A model generated the notes under the pieces. It worked only from the letters and a program-made list of their open reading frames with translations. It did no database searches and had not been told where the DNA came from. Shown here piece after piece: positions 5,990-12,557 of a stretch of 13,479 nucleotides of DNA. The DNA lies in assembly GCA_023442085.1 (NCBI GenBank), contig JAEZMT010000052.1, positions 1 to 13,479 on the forward strand, read 5' to 3'. Numbering within the stretch: position 1 is the first letter of the stretch; each line of letters starts with the position of its first letter. The DNA is from Pseudomonadota bacterium (GTDB lineage: Bacteria; Pseudomonadota; Alphaproteobacteria; Rhizobiales; Xanthobacteraceae). A program made the translations under genes and the position numbers.

Positions 5990-8239
5990 ATGTGGTCCCG
6001 CCTCTATTGGCTCGCCGTCGGCGGCCCCCTTGCCGCCAGCCTTCTGGTGATGGGCACCGATCCTGCGCCGCTCGTTGACCTGCGCAACGGCCTGTTCGAC
6101 CTCTACCAGCGCGCCGCCCCTCGCGCGTATGACCCGGACCTTCCGGTGCGGGTGGTGGACGTGGACGACGCCTCCCTCGCCCGCGTGGGACAGTGGCCGT
6201 GGCCGCGCACCACGGTGGCCGAGCTGACGCAGAAGCTCGCGAGCCTCGGCGCGGCAGCCGTGGCGTTCGACATGGTGTTTTCCGAGCCGGACCGCCTCGA
6301 TCCCGCCGCCGTGGTGAAGCTGCTGCCCGCCGAGGCCCGCGCCCCGGCCGAGGCGGCGCTGGCCGGCCGCGACAGCTCCGACCGGCAGCTGGCCGCCACG
6401 CTGGCCGCCACGCCCTCCGTCCTCGGCGCCATCCTTACCCACGGCACCGGCGGCGCCTTTCCGGAAAAATGGGGCATGGCGAGCGCGGGCGATGACCCGC
6501 GCGGTTTCGTGCCGCGCTTCTCGGGTGCCGTCGCACCCCTTCCCGAACTGGCGGCCGCCACGCGCGGCATCGGCGCGTTGAACTGGCTGCCCGACCGCGA
6601 TCAGGTGGTGCGCCGCGTGCCCATCCTCCTCGGCCTCGACGGCAAGCTGGTGCCGAGCCTGTCGGCGGAGGCGCTCCGGGTGGCGCAGGGCGCGTCGACC
6701 TATGTGGTGCGGGCCTCCAACGCCAGCGGCGACCAGGCCTTCGGCACCAGGTCCGGTATCACGGCGGTGAAGATCGGGGCGCTCGACGTGCCCACGGACG
6801 CCTCGGGCGAGGTGCGGGTGCGCTTCACCCCCACCGACCCGCGCCGCTTCCTCTCTGCCGCCGATGTGCTGGACGGCAAGGTCGCGCCCGCCGAGGTCGA
6901 GGGGCGCATCCTCCTCGTCGGCTCCAGCGCGCCGGGGCTGATGGACACGCGGGCGACGCCCCTCGACGCCGCCGTGCCTGGTGTGGAAGTCCAGGCGCAG
7001 CTCATCGAGCACATCGTCGCCGGTGCCCGCCTCGTGCGGCCCGACTGGGCGCGCGGAGGGGAGATCGTGCTCACCGGCCTCCTCGGCCTCCTGCTCGCGC
7101 TGGCCCTACCCCGCGTGTCAGCGCCGGTGGCGGGGGTACTGGGCCTTGCGGTGGTGGCGGCGCTGGGCGCGGGGGCGTGGCTCGCGTTCACCCGCTTCGA
7201 TCTGCTGCTCGATCCCATGGGGCCGGGGGCCGCGATCCTCGCAGTCTATGGCTTCGGCGTGCTCGCCCTCTATCGCGACGAGCAGCGGCAGAAGAAGTGG
7301 GTGCGCTCGGTGTTCGGCCGCTTCGTCTCGCCCAAGGTGGTGGAGCGCCTCGCGGAAAACCCGGAACGTCTCGTGCTGGGCGGCGAGACCCGCGAGATCA
7401 CCATCCTGTTCTGCGACCTGCGCGACTTCACCTCCTTGTCGGAGACCATGGACGCCCAGGCCCTCACCCGCTTCATGAACGCCTATCTCACGCCCATGAC
7501 CGAGGTGGTGCTTGCCCACGGCGGCACCATCGACAAATACATCGGCGACGCCATCATGGCCTTCTGGAACGCGCCGGTGGACGACGCCGCCCACGCCCGC
7601 AACGCCGCGCTGTGTGCCCTCGCCATGTCGGCGCGGCTGGAGGCCTTGAACGACGAGTGGCGCCGGGCGGCAGAAGCGGTAGGGCGGCCGTGGCACCCCG
7701 TGCGCTGCGGCATCGGGCTCGCCACCGGCCCATGCTGCGTGGGCAATCTCGGCTCGGCGCAGCGGCTCGAATATTCCTGCCTCGGCGACGACGTGAACCT
7801 TGCCTCCCGCATCGAGGGGGCCACCAAGTCCATGCGCGTGGACATCCTCGTTTCCGAGGCGACGCGGGAGGCGGCCGGCGACCTTGCCTTCCTCGAAGCC
7901 GACCTCCTCATGCTCAAGGGCAAGTCGAAGGCGAGCCAGCTCTATCTCCTCGCGGGACCCGCGGACTTTTCCCGGTCGGACGACTTCTCCCGGCTGGAGG
8001 AGCAGCACGGCGCGCTGATGGCCGCCTACGGCGCCGGCAGCTTCGCCGAGGCGGAAACGCTCGCGCAGGCGCTGGCGGAGAGCGCGCCGCCGCGGCTCGC
8101 TCGCTTCTATGGCCTCTATACCGAGAGGTGCCGGGGTGCGGTCGACCCGACGGCCGCGCCTGCTGCGTCCGGCGGAACCCGCCGGCCGGCAATCGTTACC
8201 CCTTGCCAACACGCTAGAGCGCCTGCAGAAAAGTCGTGA
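5990..8239 (+). CDS. Membrane CHASE2-domain class III adenylate cyclase
   Basis: This 749-residue sensor enzyme is predicted to make cAMP from ATP in response to a periplasmic signal. One membrane segment (about 5-22) is followed by a CHASE2 domain (about 28-345; PLDAAVPGVEV at 324-334 is characteristic), then three membrane segments (about 358-373, 378-400, 410-428). The cyclase domain spans about 465-660. Metal-binding Asp476 (FCDLRDF) and Asp520 (GDAIMAF), adenine-specifying Lys516 and catalytic Asn603 and Arg607 (NLASR) are all present, so it should be active. The second purine-selecting position is Ser596, where bacterial adenylate cyclases commonly have Thr or Asp. A TPR-like helical tail spans about 665-715. 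The stop overlaps the next start by one base, and a cyclic-nucleotide-binding gene is two genes downstream. The CHASE2 ligand is unknown. The ribosome-binding site is poor. Confidence 0.93.
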   Translation: MWSRLYWLAVGGPLAASLLVMGTDPAPLVDLRNGLFDLYQRAAPRAYDPDLPVRVVDVDDASLARVGQWPWPRTTVAELTQKLASLGAAAVAFDMVFSEPDRLDPAAVVKLLPAEARAPAEAALAGRDSSDRQLAATLAATPSVLGAILTHGTGGAFPEKWGMASAGDDPRGFVPRFSGAVAPLPELAAATRGIGALNWLPDRDQVVRRVPILLGLDGKLVPSLSAEALRVAQGASTYVVRASNASGDQAFGTRSGITAVKIGALDVPTDASGEVRVRFTPTDPRRFLSAADVLDGKVAPAEVEGRILLVGSSAPGLMDTRATPLDAAVPGVEVQAQLIEHIVAGARLVRPDWARGGEIVLTGLLGLLLALALPRVSAPVAGVLGLAVVAALGAGAWLAFTRFDLLLDPMGPGAAILAVYGFGVLALYRDEQRQKKWVRSVFGRFVSPKVVERLAENPERLVLGGETREITILFCDLRDFTSLSETMDAQALTRFMNAYLTPMTEVVLAHGGTIDKYIGDAIMAFWNAPVDDAAHARNAALCALAMSARLEALNDEWRRAAEAVGRPWHPVRCGIGLATGPCCVGNLGSAQRLEYSCLGDDVNLASRIEGATKSMRVDILVSEATREAAGDLAFLEADLLMLKGKSKASQLYLLAGPADFSRSDDFSRLEEQHGALMAAYGAGSFAEAETLAQALAESAPPRLARFYGLYTERCRGAVDPTAAPAASGGTRRPAIVTPCQHARAPAEKS

Positions 8240-10887
8240 TGAGCGGCACGGATCGAGCCTCCCCCGACGGTGGAACGGCCCCGGCGACGCGGGAGACGCT
8301 CCCGCGCGACGTGCTCACCTATCTGTGGCGGGCCGAGCCCGCTGCCCACATCAAGCTCTTCGCCCTCGTCCTGCTGCTGCTGCCGTTCAACTACGCCTCG
8401 CTGGAACTGCCGCGCCTCATCGTCAACGGCGTCACCGATTCCATCGGCGGGACGGTGCCCAAGCTGTTCGATTTCGATCTCACCTGGCCGGACTTTCTCG
8501 GCGGCGGGGTCATCATCGACCTGACCGGCTACGAGGTCTCGGCTTTCGGGCTCCTCGCCGGCCTCGCGGCGCTGCTATTCGCGCTGCAGCTCATCCAGCA
8601 GCACATCTCGCGCCTCATCGAAATGGCGAAGGCCCGGCTCGGCGAGCGCATCCTGGTGGAGCTGCGCCGCCAGCTGTTCGACGTGATCCAGCGCCTGCGT
8701 CCCGAGGCGCCGATGAAGAGCAAGGCGATGGAAGTGGGCAACATGCTGCGGTTCGAGGTGGGGCCGATCTCCCCCTTCGCCGGCATGGCCTTCGCCCAGC
8801 CGCTGAAGTCCGCCGGCCTCATCGGCTCGGCGACGCTGCTCATCTTCACCCAGAACGCGGCGCTGGGCGGCTGCGCCCTCGGCATCCTCGCCCTCAATTA
8901 CGTGCTGCTCGGCATCCAGCGGCGCGACAATGCCACCAAGCTGCAGATCTACCAGCGCGAGGCGGTGGCGCTGGGCAAGAGGGTGATGTCGGGCATCGAT
9001 CGCCTGCCCCTCGTCCACGGCTTCGCCACCAGCCCGTGGGAGCGCGCGGCGGTGGACGGCCGGCTCGCCGTGGTGTCCGAGGCGAGCCTCGACCTCAAGC
9101 GGCAGAATTTCGTCGACCGGGTATTGAACCTGCTGATGTCGGACGTGCCGACGCTGGTGTTCTATTCGGTCGGCGGCTGGCTGGCGCTGACGGGGGCCAT
9201 CAACATCGGCCAGCTGGTGGCGGTGGTCGCGGCCTATGGCCAGATTCCCGAGCCGCTGAAAGAGCTGATCGAGTGGGACGAGAAGCGCGTCGTCGCCCAG
9301 GTGCGCTACGATTTCGCCCGCTACTATCTCGAGACGCAGGAAGTCTGGCCCAAGGGCTCGCAGGACGACACGGGCTGGGAGGGCGTGCCCTTCGACGGCG
9401 GTCTGAAGATCGCCGACCTCGGCGTTGTCGACCCGGCCGGCAGCATGCTTCTCGATGGCGTGAGCCTGGACGTGCCGGCGGGCACGGCGGTGGCCCTCAA
9501 GGGGCCGGATGCCGGCGGCAAGCATGCGGTGGCCCGCGTCTGCGGCCGCGCCATCTCGCTCTACAGCGGCACGGTGCGCATCGGCGGGCACGACCTGTCC
9601 AACGTGCCGGAATCCGTCATCGGCCGGCATGTCGCCTATGCGGGCGGCGACCCCATCGTCCTCAACACCTCTTTGCGCGAGAACATGCTGTGCGCGCTGG
9701 AGCGCCACCCCGGCCGGCCGGCCGCGGGCGCCACCGAGCCCGAGCCCTCCGACCTCACCGACGCCGTTCAGCTCGACCGGGCGATCCTGTCCGCCCTCGC
9801 CCTCGCGGGGCTCGGCGACCTCGTGGTGCGGCTCGGCCTCGAACGCCGGCTTGATCCGGAAGCCAGCCCGGTGCTGGCGGAGCGGATCGTCGCGGCCCGC
9901 GCCGCCGTCACCGACGCCATCTCCCGCCGCCAGCAGGAGACGGGACGGGTGCTCATCGAGCCGTTCCGCTTCGCCGCCTTCAACCGCTTCATGACGCTGG
10001 CGGAGAACATTTTGTTCGCCGCCCCGCTGAATGACACGCGCGGCGCCGCCTCGCTCCTGTCCGACCCCGGCCTGATGCCCGAGCTGGAGCGGCTCGGGAT
10101 CGCCGACGACCTGGCGGGGCTCGGCCTTCGCGCCCTGCGCACCCTCGCCGAGCTCGCCGGCGGAGCGGAGGCCATCGCCGACATCGACACCAAGGGCCTC
10201 CTGCGCGCCGAGGAGATGACCGCGGCGCGCGCCCTGCTCGCCCATGCCGGGACCTCCGCCGAGCTGTCGCCGGAGGAGCGCGCGCTGCTGCTCCGCGTCG
10301 CCGGTCGCTATTGCGAGCCGCGCCACCGCTTCGGCCTCATCGACGAGGAGTGGCAGCAGCGGGCGCTCGCCACGCGCGCGCAGCTCGCCCACCTGAAGGC
10401 GGTGTCCGGCACCCCACTCGCGCGCTATCAGCCGGACAGCTACTGCCGGGCCCTGACCGTCCGCGACAATCTGCTGTTCGGCCGCATCGCCGCCGACCGC
10501 GCGGGCGCCGCCGCCGTCGTGGACGAGGTGGTGCGCGCTTGCCTGACGCAGGACGGCTTCATCGCCCAGGTGCAGCGGCTGAGCCTGGATGTGGCGCTGG
10601 GCGAAGGCGGCCTGCCGCTCTCGGCCGCTGAACGCGGCAAGCTGACCCTCGCCCGCTGCCTTCTGGCGACGCCCGACCTGCTCATCATCGACGACGCTCT
10701 GGTTCCGCTGGCGCCGTCCGAGCAGAGCCGGCTGATCGAGAGCGTGCTCGCCAGCCGGGCGGGACGCACGACGCTGGTGGTGCTCGATTCCGCCGAGCCG
10801 CTCGACCTGTTCGAGCAGGTGATCGTGCTGGCCCACGGGCAGGTCGAGCGCATCGAGGGGGCGGAGCTCTCCGCCACCGGGACGTAA
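8239..10887 (+). CDS. Degenerate ABC-type membrane protein with expanded nucleotide-binding domain
   Basis: An N-terminal exporter-like membrane domain (candidate helices near 38-58, 100-120, 190-204, 208-225, 300-320, 324-335) is joined to an ABC-like domain from about 385. Canonical motifs are eroded. Walker A is GPDAGGKH (422-429; Lys428 kept, Ser/Thr replaced by His). The Q-loop Gln is Gly470. The signature reads LSAAER (794-799) instead of LSGGQ. Walker B ends IIDD (816-819), with Asp819 in place of the catalytic Glu. The H-loop His is Asp850. About 365 residues separate Walker A from the signature, against about 100 normally. That stretch has three similar elements: LRENML (479-484), LAENILF (587-593) and VRDNLLF (741-747). 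ATP binding is plausible but ordinary transport hydrolysis is doubtful. I chose ATG 8239 over GTG 8236. It is probably co-expressed with the cyclase and the cNMP-binding gene. Its substrate, if any, is unknown. Confidence 0.85.
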   Translation: MSGTDRASPDGGTAPATRETLPRDVLTYLWRAEPAAHIKLFALVLLLLPFNYASLELPRLIVNGVTDSIGGTVPKLFDFDLTWPDFLGGGVIIDLTGYEVSAFGLLAGLAALLFALQLIQQHISRLIEMAKARLGERILVELRRQLFDVIQRLRPEAPMKSKAMEVGNMLRFEVGPISPFAGMAFAQPLKSAGLIGSATLLIFTQNAALGGCALGILALNYVLLGIQRRDNATKLQIYQREAVALGKRVMSGIDRLPLVHGFATSPWERAAVDGRLAVVSEASLDLKRQNFVDRVLNLLMSDVPTLVFYSVGGWLALTGAINIGQLVAVVAAYGQIPEPLKELIEWDEKRVVAQVRYDFARYYLETQEVWPKGSQDDTGWEGVPFDGGLKIADLGVVDPAGSMLLDGVSLDVPAGTAVALKGPDAGGKHAVARVCGRAISLYSGTVRIGGHDLSNVPESVIGRHVAYAGGDPIVLNTSLRENMLCALERHPGRPAAGATEPEPSDLTDAVQLDRAILSALALAGLGDLVVRLGLERRLDPEASPVLAERIVAARAAVTDAISRRQQETGRVLIEPFRFAAFNRFMTLAENILFAAPLNDTRGAASLLSDPGLMPELERLGIADDLAGLGLRALRTLAELAGGAEAIADIDTKGLLRAEEMTAARALLAHAGTSAELSPEERALLLRVAGRYCEPRHRFGLIDEEWQQRALATRAQLAHLKAVSGTPLARYQPDSYCRALTVRDNLLFGRIAADRAGAAAVVDEVVRACLTQDGFIAQVQRLSLDVALGEGGLPLSAAERGKLTLARCLLATPDLLIIDDALVPLAPSEQSRLIESVLASRAGRTTLVVLDSAEPLDLFEQVIVLAHGQVERIEGAELSATGT

Positions 10888-10908
10888 GGGAGCGAGGAGG
10901 ATCAGGTC

Positions 10909-11352
10909 ATGAGCATTGAAGACGAGGCCCGCGTCCTCTCCCGCATCCCCATGTTCCGCGATCTGGAGCCGAGCCAGCTCCGGCTGCTCGCCTTCTCCGC
11001 GACGCGGCTCGACGTGGCGCCGGGCGATGTGCTGTTCCATCAGGGCGAGGCGCCCGATGCCACCTATGTCATTCTCGACGGCACCGCCGTCATCGAGGTG
11101 ACGGCGGGCGGCTCCACCCACGAGATCACGCGCCTCTCCAAGGATACGGTGGTGGGCGAGATGGGCGTGCTGACCGGCGAGGCGCGCAGCGCCACGGTGC
11201 GTGCGGGCGAGGCCATGAGCGTGCTGCGCATGGATTCGGACCTCTTCCTCTCCCTGCTGGACAAGACGCCCTCCCTCGCCCGTTCTGTGCTGCGGGATCT
11301 GGCGCTGCGGCTTCAGGAGACGACGCGTGCCCTGGTGAAGGCGCGCGGCTGA
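10909..11352 (+). CDS. Free-standing cyclic-nucleotide-binding domain protein
   Basis: This 147-residue protein is essentially one cyclic-nucleotide-binding domain of the CRP/PKA-regulatory type. It opens with the family pattern LSRIPMFRDLEPSQLRLLA (10-28). The phosphate-binding cassette is at about 82-97, with Gly83-Glu84 and Arg93-Ser94-Ala95-Thr96, the residues that hold the ribose and cyclic phosphate, so it should bind cAMP or cGMP. A C-terminal helix (about 115-145) follows. There is no DNA-binding domain, so it is not a CRP/FNR transcription factor; it more likely signals to a protein partner. A GGAGG lies about 10 bases before the ATG, and the gene begins 21 bases after the ABC-type gene, indicating co-transcription. 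The nearest candidate partner is the degenerate ABC protein and the nearest cAMP source is the CHASE2 cyclase; both links are inference. Confidence 0.92.
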   Translation: MSIEDEARVLSRIPMFRDLEPSQLRLLAFSATRLDVAPGDVLFHQGEAPDATYVILDGTAVIEVTAGGSTHEITRLSKDTVVGEMGVLTGEARSATVRAGEAMSVLRMDSDLFLSLLDKTPSLARSVLRDLALRLQETTRALVKARG

Positions 11353-11371
11353 CGGCGGCGGACGACTGGCC

Positions 11372-11400
11372 TTGTCAAACCCCTGAGCCGGATCATGTTT
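11372..11400 (+). promoter_or_regulatory. Weak candidate promoter for the collagen-like lipoprotein gene
   Basis: TTGTCA (11372-11377) matches five of six -35 positions. The hexamer 17 bases on (ATGTTT, 11395-11400) is a poor -10. It lies just after the cNMP-binding gene and about 80 bases before the next gene, so it is plausible by position only. Confidence 0.22.
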
Positions 11401-11452
11401 TCACCGCCGCGCCGACGCTCTGGCCGCTTGCATCCCGCAAGGTAAGGCGCCA

Positions 11453-11481
11453 CCATGGGCCACCAATCAAAAGGTCCATGG
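11453..11481 (+). other. Inverted CCATGG repeat at the lipoprotein translation start
   Basis: CCATGG occurs at 11453-11458 and 11476-11481 and can pair with itself. An inner ACC/GGT (11462-11464 with 11473-11475) extends the stem around an A-rich eight-base loop, leaving a three-base bulge. The 3' arm contains the alternative ATG at 11478 and abuts the G-run before the ATG at 11493, so the stem could hide the ribosome-binding site. Confidence 0.3.
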
Positions 11482-11492
11482 GGGTCCCGCAC

Positions 11493-11939
11493 ATGAGAAT
11501 GATGAAAGCCGCAATCGGTCTCGCCCTGGCGCTGAGCCTTGCCGCCTGTTTCGAGGGCAAGCCCGGCCCCGCCGGCCCCGCAGGTGCGGCGGGCGCCCAG
11601 GGCCCGGCCGGGGTCGCCGGTCCCGCTGGTCCCGCAGGTGCGGCTGGCCCCGCCGGTCCCGCTGGCCCGGCCGGTCCGCAGGGGGCCCAGGGTCCGGCCG
11701 GCCCGGCCGGAGCCGCCGGTGCGGCGGGCGCGACCAACATCACGCTGCGCGCCGCCGCCTGCCCGGAGGCCGGCTGCCTTGCCTCTTGCGAGACCAGCGA
11801 AAGCGTGATCGGCGGCTATTGCGTGAACACTGATCGCGGCCTGCAGCACATCGCGGTGTTCTCGGCGCGCGGCGACAAGACCGAGGTGGAATGCCTGCAT
11901 CCGGTGAAGCAGGTGGTGGCGGTCTGCCTCAAGCCCTGA
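11493..11939 (+). CDS. Small lipoprotein with collagen-like Gly-X-Y repeats and a six-Cys domain
   Basis: This is a 148-residue predicted lipoprotein. MRMMK followed by a hydrophobic stretch ends in the lipobox LAAC, with Cys19 as the lipidated residue, so it should sit in a membrane facing the periplasm or cell surface. Residues 22-81 are 20 uninterrupted Gly-X-Y triplets rich in Pro and Ala, able to form a collagen-like triple helix. The C-terminal 67 residues carry six cysteines, enough for three disulfides, and probably form a small oxidised head or trimerising domain that I cannot name. I chose ATG 11493 because a G-run lies eight bases upstream and the signal peptide is then of normal form; ATG 11478 in the same frame would add five residues. 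It stands alone between the cAMP module and a convergent regulator. Its function is unknown; adhesion or envelope scaffolding is a guess. Confidence 0.82.
   Translation: MRMMKAAIGLALALSLAACFEGKPGPAGPAGAAGAQGPAGVAGPAGPAGAAGPAGPAGPAGPQGAQGPAGPAGAAGAAGATNITLRAAACPEAGCLASCETSESVIGGYCVNTDRGLQHIAVFSARGDKTEVECLHPVKQVVAVCLKP
11556..11735 (+). repeat. Tandem 9-base repeats encoding Gly-X-Y triplets
   Basis: These 180 bases encode 20 Gly-X-Y triplets in degenerate 9-base units such as GGTCCCGCT, GGTCCCGCA and GGCCCGGCC. Runs are near-identical at DNA level; for example GGTCCCGCAGGTGCGG-like strings recur. Copy number could change by slippage in whole triplets without a frameshift. Confidence 0.85.
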
Positions 11940-11977
11940 GGCGGCAGAGACGCCGGTCAGAGTGAGAGGGCGATTCA

Positions 11978-12004
11978 CCGGGCGGATTGATGCAATCCGC
12001 CTGG
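11978..12004. terminator. Hairpin between convergent genes, probable bidirectional terminator
   Basis: GGCGGATT (11981-11988) pairs perfectly with AATCCGCC (11994-12001) across a five-base loop. On the plus strand CCG (11978-11980) extends it with TGG (12002-12004), including one G-U pair. It sits in the 73-base gap between the convergent lipoprotein and XRE genes. No clear T-run follows on either side, so factor-independent termination is not certain. Confidence 0.5.
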
Positions 12005-12012
12005 ATCGCGCT

Positions 12013-12378
12013 CTAACCCCGGCGGCGCAGGATCTTGAGCCGCCCCAGCAACTCGGCCACCGCCTCCTGCGGCAGGTGGCCGATCTCGCGGGCGAGCAGG
12101 TTGGCCAGCTCGGTCGCCTGCGGCGACAGATCGGCGGTGTCCACCACCACCCGCGGCTGCGACAGCTCGGCGAGGCGCTGAAGATCCTCCGCCTCGTCCC
12201 AGATCACATTGAAATAGGCGATGATGCGCTGGGTGAGCGCCCACGTCGGCTTGCCGCGCTTGCCGGTCTCCAGCGCGGAGAGATAGGTGGGCGTGACGCC
12301 GATGGCGCGCGCCATTTCCGTGAGGGTCACGCCGCGCTCGGCGCGCAGGTCGCGCACCCGGCGTCCGAAGGGCGTCAT
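12013..12378 (-). CDS. XRE-family helix-turn-helix regulator
   Basis: This is a 121-residue predicted transcription factor. Residues about 3-60 form a Cro/CI-type helix-turn-helix: FGRRVRDLRAERGVTLTEMA, then IGVTPTYLSALETGKRG, the usual recognition-helix pattern. The remaining half is helical and acidic with Leu/Ala-rich segments and a basic end, likely for dimerisation; no ligand-binding or peptidase domain is visible. I chose the ATG at 12378 because AAGGA sits seven bases upstream and the HTH begins at once. The frame is open to 12537, but that extension would run through the terminator of the upstream gene. Its targets cannot be told from the sequence. It may be autoregulated, as is common for such short regulators. 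It is convergent to the collagen-like gene and follows the DUF2076-type gene in tandem. Confidence 0.88.
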   Translation of the reverse strand: MTPFGRRVRDLRAERGVTLTEMARAIGVTPTYLSALETGKRGKPTWALTQRIIAYFNVIWDEAEDLQRLAELSQPRVVVDTADLSPQATELANLLAREIGHLPQEAVAELLGRLKILRRRG

Positions 12379-12498
12379 GCCGAGGTCCTTGTGGCTTCCG
12401 GTCTTTTCGTGGGCCGCGGGAAAGCCTGAAGGCCGGCCCGCGCGCACGATCCGGATAGCCCCATCGGCGCCTGCAAGTCCATGACGAACCCTGCCCGG

Positions 12499-12531
12499 CA
12501 AACGAAAACGGCGACGCAGAGCGCCGCCGTT
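12499..12531 (-). terminator. Rho-independent terminator of the DUF2076-type gene
   Basis: Read on the minus strand, AACGGCG (12531-12525) pairs with CGCCGTT (12513-12507). An inner CGC/GCG pair closes a TCT loop across one mismatch. The stem runs directly into TTTTCGTTT (12508-12500). It lies 27 bases after the stop codon of the DUF2076-type gene and before the XRE gene start, so the two minus-strand genes are probably separate units. Confidence 0.8.
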
Positions 12532-12557
12532 CGTCATTGATCGGTCTATTGGGGATG

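Noticed and set aside
8575..11121. Open frame of 848 codons on the minus strand opposite the ABC-type and cNMP-binding genes
   Set aside because: It is a GC-rich shadow frame: His/Gly/Arg/Ala-heavy with no recognisable domain, and it runs through well-supported plus-strand genes. The same applies to long antisense frames at 2832-4895, 1741-2961, 7118-8212 and 5921-7012.
10909..11352. CRP/FNR-type transcription factor
   Set aside because: The protein ends after the nucleotide-binding domain and one helix; no helix-turn-helix is present.
12379..12537. Longer XRE regulator starting at 12537
   Set aside because: The extension would translate the terminator of the upstream gene and an Arg/Gly-rich stretch; ATG 12378 has a good ribosome-binding site and begins directly at the HTH.
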